64,000 bases of DNA from Engraulis encrasicolus. Its lineage: Eukaryota; Chordata; Actinopteri; Clupeiformes; Engraulidae. Where the stretch lies: positions 21,900,484 through 21,964,483 of the forward strand of contig NC_085860.1 of the NCBI RefSeq assembly GCF_034702125.1. Reading direction: 5' to 3'. Below, piece by piece: positions 11,286 through 64,000 of the stretch (the first letter of the stretch is position 1; every line of letters begins with the position of its first letter). The notes under the pieces are model-generated. The model had not been told where the DNA came from. It did no database searches and saw nothing but the letters and a program-made list of their open reading frames with translations. A program made the translations under genes and the position numbers.

Positions 11286-12953
11286 CCTTTTTGAACCTAC
11301 AGTACAGCTGGTTTATATTTGGATGTATGTGTGTGCATTGAAGAGCAGGAAATAAGCCCATGAACTGTACGATTCATAAGGCCACGGGGAGATTTGTTGC
11401 TTGCACTCATGGGCAGCATGTTTGCTCTCTCAACACTGCCCTAAGTCCCAGCCAGTACCCGGCACTAGAGGTTATGGCCATGGCCACACTATATTTGAAT
11501 TGTCCGTCGGATGGTTACTAGATGTTGCTGGTTCCTTTCGTTCCAAAAGGAATTCTGGATGAGTCACACTGGCTCGATCTAGAAGCATTTTAAAATGGCA
11601 CATGCTACAACAAGAAACTCATGTACGTGTACATACTGTATATAAAAAGCAGAGTTTCTGCTTTTTGTTTCTCCCATGGACTCTTCAGATCACATGCTTT
11701 ACAACAGGAAGCGATGTATATAGTCTGTGAGTGACTAACAGGTTGCGCCGGTCTGTCTCTGGTGTCTGTGACATGGTGACAGCTTACTGTTTCCTGCCCG
11801 CTGAGAGCTGCTATTCCCACGGGCCTGTCTGCCCTCCCGAACAACTTCCTCTTGCACTTCCACTGTCCACACAGCTTCCCTCTTCCTGTTCCACTGGCCC
11901 ATTTTCACCGGTAGTGGAACCGTTTCTGTGCAATTTACGTTGAGGGAGATGGAAAGAGAAATGTATTTAAAACTTCATTCAAAACGTTCATCTAAAATGT
12001 GAAAAACAAGGCTAATGCAAGGCTGTATCTCCCTCAATATTCTTGCAAGTATCGTGCAATTTCAAGTTTGTGGTTTTCTCTTGACTGAGTCACCATACTA
12101 AGTTTTATTAAAATCTTTGCCCATGAGATTGTAAAGCGTCTCATTTCACAAGTAAGGCCCCTATTGCAAGGATGGACTCTTCATGATGAGCACTGGCATA
12201 TTTGTGTCTGCTATGGAGGCCCTAAACCACACATCTGCCTCAAGTGGTCTCACACAAGTTGTTCACGGAAACAAAGGACACTAAGCCTGTGTGCCTTCAC
12301 TAAATGTCATTAATACGGAGATACTGTTTGTTGTATCAATATACTAAAGCTTGCCTGCACAACGTTGTGTAGTATTGACATTATTATTGAAGTCATTTGT
12401 TTTCATACCTAGCTGTGTAGCTGGGTTTTCATTTACTCGAGTTCTTGAATTTTGAATTGGTAACAAGAAATAAGTTGCACGTATTGCACAGCTGCTATTG
12501 CTTCTGAAGGAGACCACAATTGAGCTTCACATGATGATAAGGCAGGGCAAAGTTGTTAGCAATGATGCACAGGAAATTTGATTATAGATCGCTATCAGTC
12601 GATTCACCGGTAATCAAATGCAATTAACCTGTAAATAGCTCCCTGTCAAAGTAATCTCGTTGTGATAAACCTGAAGCGAGAAGGGTTTCCATGGGGAGCA
12701 ATTGGAGAATAAATAGATAAAATGCAATGTACCATGAACACTATTGATTTGTGCATGTGTGCTTGTTGTATGCTTCATGCTGTAAGCTCTCCAAGCAATG
12801 TTTGCATTTGTCATTCATCTTGTGCTGTTCGATAATGATGTTTACCAGAGTAAGCTAAACCTTAGTACTGATTTAGTTTCTTCATGAGAAGTAACCCTCC
12901 ATATTTCAGATGGCTGGAGTGAGGAGACAAACACTCAGTCTATCACTGAATGA

Positions 12954-13207
12954 AGTAGCCTGATTATCATCGACTTCTCAAATCTCTTCGAGACTTTGTC
13001 TGACCAAGAGCATAGCAATTAACATTTCCCAAACGGCATGGTTGACCTGCCTCCCTTGGTTTGCTACTGGTTGTTTGCTTCCCAACAAAGTGGAGGGAGC
13101 TCCCAATTTTTCCAGAGCTCAGAAACGATATTTGTATTGCTCCTCCTGGCCTGACTAGAAGCTACGCTAAAGGTGTTACATCACTATGAGGGCGCGACCT
13201 GGCTAGA
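12954..13207. mobile_element. dispersed repeat, copy 1 (TAGCCTGAT ... CTGGCTAG)
   Basis: About 250 bp, homologous along its length to 50026-50273. Shared landmarks include ATCATCGACT, CTCTTCGAGACTT, AACATTTCCCAAA and AGAAACGATATTTGTATTGC. Ends TAGCC / GGCTA look like short terminal inverted repeats. Probably a MITE. Confidence 0.6.
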
Positions 13208-13474
13208 GCAGTCTTCTAATGCCGCCTTGAGTGATGTTTCCTCCTAGTGAATGGAAATGTGCGCGGGCCTAGCGTTCCTCTGGTGTGCTCTCTCTTTCTC
13301 CTCCACGTTTCCTGTTTGTGACTGGTCTGGTCTGGCATGGCCAGCGCACTCATGGTTTGGACTTATCAACCTAACACTGGCCCATTTATATCTATATAAA
13401 GCGCAAGGTCCTGCCCCCTGCTACTCCAAGTTGGCGGGGGCATACTGGGTCATGTTTGTGTCTGACTTGGTAGA

Positions 13475-13764
<290 letters not shown>

Positions 13765-13969
13765 ACACATTCCTGGAGTGCACACCAGACTTCTGTTGGC
13801 AGAAAACTTTGGAGCAGACTCAATTAAAATCTTCCTGGCTGGCAGGATGTGTTGGCGTCATGCATTGTGCATATGTGTATGTTGTAAGTTTCAGTGGAAA
13901 GAATGGCTCAATTTCAACTGCAGGGTTAATTTAATGATACTTTGTCACGTTTCATTTAGGACACTGTAG

Positions 13970-14093
13970 AGTGTGTGTGTGTGCGTGTGTGCGTGTGTGC
14001 GTGTGTGCGTGTGTGTGTGTGCGTGTGCGTGTGCGTGTGCGCGTGCGTGTGCGTGTGCGCGTGCGTGTGCGCGTGCGCGTGCGTGCGTGCGTG
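13970..14093. repeat. (GTGTGC)n / (GTGC)n alternating purine-pyrimidine tract
   Basis: About 120 bp of almost perfectly alternating purine-pyrimidine GTGC/GTGT/GCGC, with potential to adopt Z-DNA, about 480 bp upstream of the mical3 start codon. Confidence 0.9.
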
Positions 14094-14375
14094 CTTTCGG
14101 TAGCAACGCAGTGTTTTGCTTGAGCAATCAAGTAAAGGTGAAGCAATAGTGACTAATCTTTCTGAGGTTAATCATCCTGGAAATGTTGACGATATTTTTT
14201 GCCGTTTCTTAAGCCGACTTGATTTCTGCTCATTATCTTAACGATGTTTGCTGAGCTTGCTGGAAATGGCTTACTTATCCACTTAAAACTAATCACTTGC
14301 TTCTTTCTTCTTTGTCTTCTTTTCATCTCTCTCTTTCGCTTTCTCTTTCTCTCCCTCTCTCTCTCTGCAGTGAGG

Positions 14376-14396
14376 ATGCGTGAACCTGGCAGGTAA
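14376..14396 (+). promoter_or_regulatory. six-codon upstream ORF in the putative mical3 5' UTR
   Basis: ATG CGT ... TAA encodes MREPGR followed by a stop, 171 bp before the main ATG, if the acceptor at 14370 is used. It could lower translation of the main frame; this is inference. Confidence 0.3.
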
Positions 14397-14402
14397 TCGC
14401 GA

Positions 14403-14537
14403 CCCCCCCACCCCCTTCCCTCACCCCCACCCTCACCCTTGCTGAGTGACACCTCCCTGCTGCCCCACGTTCCCCAGCCGGGCCGTAGGGGGGTAGGGGG
14501 GAGGGAGGAGAGGCGTGTGTGGGAGGAGGGGGGAAGG
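14403..14537. promoter_or_regulatory. C-run then G-run block with G-quadruplex potential
   Basis: C-runs at about 14403-14440 (quadruplex-capable on the minus strand) are followed by G-runs at 14488-14493, 14496-14501, 14503-14505 and 14521-14535 on the plus strand. It sits immediately before the start codon. Confidence 0.45.
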
Positions 14538-14567
14538 ACATAGGACGTCACAGGACCCTGACGCATC

Positions 14568-61852
<47,285 letters not shown>

Positions 61853-62302
61853 GTAGGATTCAGGCGCATTGTTACACGTTTACTCAGAGACGCATCTTGT
61901 CACCAGGCTATGCAGGCAGCTGCTTGGGGCCCCAAGCCTATAGATGGTGAGAAACAGCTAAACTGCAGTTGTGGCGATTGGTTGCGAAGGTTCATTCTTA
62001 TGAATTTTCGCTTGGAGCCCCAACTTTACCCTAGTATCACCTCTGCATTTACTGTTTTGAGAAGGAAGATTTGCACATCTCAGGTTGAGGTGCAGGACAA
62101 AGGCTGATTCAGTTTTTGGAGTGAGAGTTATTTGAAGTGCTTTTTAGTGTCGTCTTCCATGGCAGTGTTACCTTCCAAGACTTCAAAGAAAGAACAACTC
62201 AATTATCGAAACATAATTCAGCCATGGAATAAAACACAAAGACGGACAGTGTTTCCCACAGAAATTTTGGAAACTATGGGGGCAGCCGGGGTTTATTTTG
62301 TC

Positions 62303-62380
62303 CGGGGGGGGGGGGGGGGGGGGTCTTCTCACACGGGCCTTTTTTTTGGGGGGGGGGGGGGGGGGGGGTGGGGGGGGGTA
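62303..62380. repeat. two poly(G) runs
   Basis: G runs of about 18 and 30 bases with single T breaks, in a TTTTTTTGGGG context; G-quadruplex prone and error prone in assemblies. Confidence 0.85.
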
Positions 62381-63092
62381 TTCTTGTAGCGTAAATGCAA
62401 AACGGCAAAACAATGACTACAGTATGACATTGGCGCATGGGCGCATGGAGAAACTGTAGGCCTGGGCCTATATTTCAGCCATTTATATTTTGAGAAATAA
62501 GGCTACATAAGATTTTACCCATGACTTGTATAATAGTAGTACATTGTCATCGTCAAAAAATGCAGTACAGTGAATAATTTCTGTTTACAACACAGTTTCA
62601 TTCGTCCCCTCATGCAGGGTCTGGGAAAACAATAATAAAACAAAATAGGAGCAGAGATAAGAATTTAAGAGCACTGTGAAATTGTTAACGCATAGACAAA
62701 AAGGGTCTTAGAGGGTAGGCTATGCCTTTTCCCCCCACACATATCTGTAGGCGTACACATTCTACATGAGGGGTGCTGGTCACAGGGCCAGTTTTTTTTC
62801 CAAATTCCTCCCATTAAAAGGGCTGAACAACATATTACACATTTATGTCTATATTCACATTCATTACACATTAATTTCTATATGCAGCCCGATGTCTCCT
62901 CTGCTGTGTCAATGAAGGTCTGTCACCAAACTCATTACAACTGTAAAACAAAGCCTAGGGAGTGTTAGTAAACTCATCCCAACTGTCCCTTCTCTGAAGG
63001 TTTTTTATATTGCTCCCAAACCCAAGTAAACTACAACAACTTGACTAGGCTTTTGATCCCTGTCTTTCAAGCACTTGTGGTTCTCTCTATAG

Positions 63093-63520
63093 CAGGGGTG
63101 CCCAACCTTTTTTTAACCAAGATCTACTTTTGAAGTTGATGGTCTGCCGTGATCTACCAAGTCAAATTCAAGGATGTCAGCATGAAAATTTAAGACCACC
63201 ATTTATTAATCACCATTATTATGAACAAAATGTTTTCAGTAGGCTACTATGGCCGTATCTTTTCAGTGTGTTTTTAAAGTGTGTTGAATAGCCTATCTTT
63301 ACAAAGCAATGCAGCACTGATAGTATGCAGAGATAATTTCAGTCATACACAAGTCATAAACAACTGAAACAATTTCAAAATGATAAACATTTGGTATATA
63401 AAAGGCACATAGGCCCTATTTCTAAAATATGATGAAGCATTATCATGCCTTCAGTGGTATAGGCTACAAATTAAAAAGGGCTCAGAAATTCACCATTTGT
63501 TATGGGTAAATAGTAGGCTA
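63093..63520. mobile_element. hAT-like remnant (left end only)
   Basis: CAGGGGTGCCCAACCTTTTT at 63093 is a typical hAT left terminus, followed by GATCTACTTTTGAAG and GTGATCTACCAAG. No right end is visible before the GA repeat. Confidence 0.45.
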
Positions 63521-63522
<2 letters not shown>

Positions 63523-63576
<54 letters not shown>

Positions 63577-63785
63577 GAGACAGACAGAGAGAGAGACAGA
63601 CAGAGAGAGAGACAGACAGAGAGAGAGACAGACAGACAGACAGAGAGACAGACAGAGAGACAGAGAGACAGACAGAGAGACAGAGACAGACAGAGAGACA
63701 GAGAGACAGACAGACAGAGAGAGAGAGAGAGACAGACAGACAGAGAGACAGAGAGACAGACAGAGAGACAGAGAGACAGAGAGAC

Positions 63786-63868
<83 letters not shown>
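63523..63868. repeat. (GA)n / (GACA)n compound array
   Basis: GA run, then mixed GAGACAGACAGA units, then about 20 pure GACA units. Confidence 0.95.
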
Positions 63869-64000
63869 GAACTCATTGGATTGGTTAACACCCCTGTTAA
63901 GTGTGACTTCTTCTATGAAGGTTTTTTTTTTCAGCTCTCTGGGACAGTAGCACAGCAAAGGCTTTCTATTGTGAGTTTGGCCAATCGTTTTGTCCACAAC

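Larger units (their letters stand above)
14371..14567 (+). other. mical3: probable 5' UTR part of the first mical3 coding exon
   Basis: A strong polypyrimidine tract with CTGCAG ends at 14370, so an upstream non-coding exon probably splices here; that exon was not identified. The segment is GC-rich, with C-runs then G-runs. A donor-like GGCAG/GTAATC at 14392-14393 is an alternative boundary. Confidence 0.4.

Noticed and set aside
14376..14396. Alternative main start codon at 14376
   Set aside because: It runs into TAA after six codons, so it can only be a uORF.
63490..63997. Open frames of SVCLSVCLS type on the minus strand
   Set aside because: Translation of (GACA)n/(GA)n repeats.

Overview
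The window looks like teleost fish genomic DNA. It has a vertebrate-type split gene with canonical GT-AG introns, very dense (CA)n, (CT)n, (GACA)n and (TCTG)n microsatellites, tRNA-derived SINEs, and many short non-autonomous DNA transposons. Species cannot be told from the sequence alone.

Left end (1-4.2 kb, + strand): the 3' part of a long, almost intronless ORF that enters from outside the window. It encodes a large protein with a PIN/FEN-like acidic motif block and a C-terminal cysteine-rich CXC (tesmin/TSO1-like) cluster. One -1 frameshift lies in an A-run near 1767-1771. A small intron and a poly(A) signal follow the stop codon. It resembles multicopy, probably transposon-derived proteins, and is not related to the main gene. 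From 4.2 to 14.4 kb there is no recognisable gene, only SINEs, MITEs and microsatellites.

Main gene (14.57-61.85 kb, + strand): a MICAL-family F-actin monooxygenase, best matching MICAL3. I could place 25 coding exons with consistent phases, about 1145 codons: the FAD monooxygenase domain (exons 1-10), the calponin-homology domain (exons 11-12), a basic NLS-like stretch (exons 13-14), a long linker built of phase 0-0 cassette-like exons (14-24), and the first part of the LIM domain (exon 25). The gene continues past the right edge, where the rest of LIM, the linker and the C-terminal Rab-binding coiled coil should lie.

The introns are the most unusual part. Three exon edges (exons 2, 5 and 15) have been tandemly duplicated into neighbouring intron, leaving decoy splice sites. 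A hAT MITE sits 12 bp inside the exon 2 donor. Microsatellites form or abut the polypyrimidine tracts of several acceptors. Exon 21 lacks a GT donor where its reading frame demands one. Mobile sequences include about ten hAT-type elements with 8-bp target duplications, at least seven TTAA-flanked elements, one PIF/Harbinger-like MITE, a Tc1-like transposase fragment, seven tRNA-like SINEs, and an inverted repeat with a possible hammerhead-ribozyme core. No prokaryotic features, CRISPR arrays or tRNA/rRNA genes were seen.
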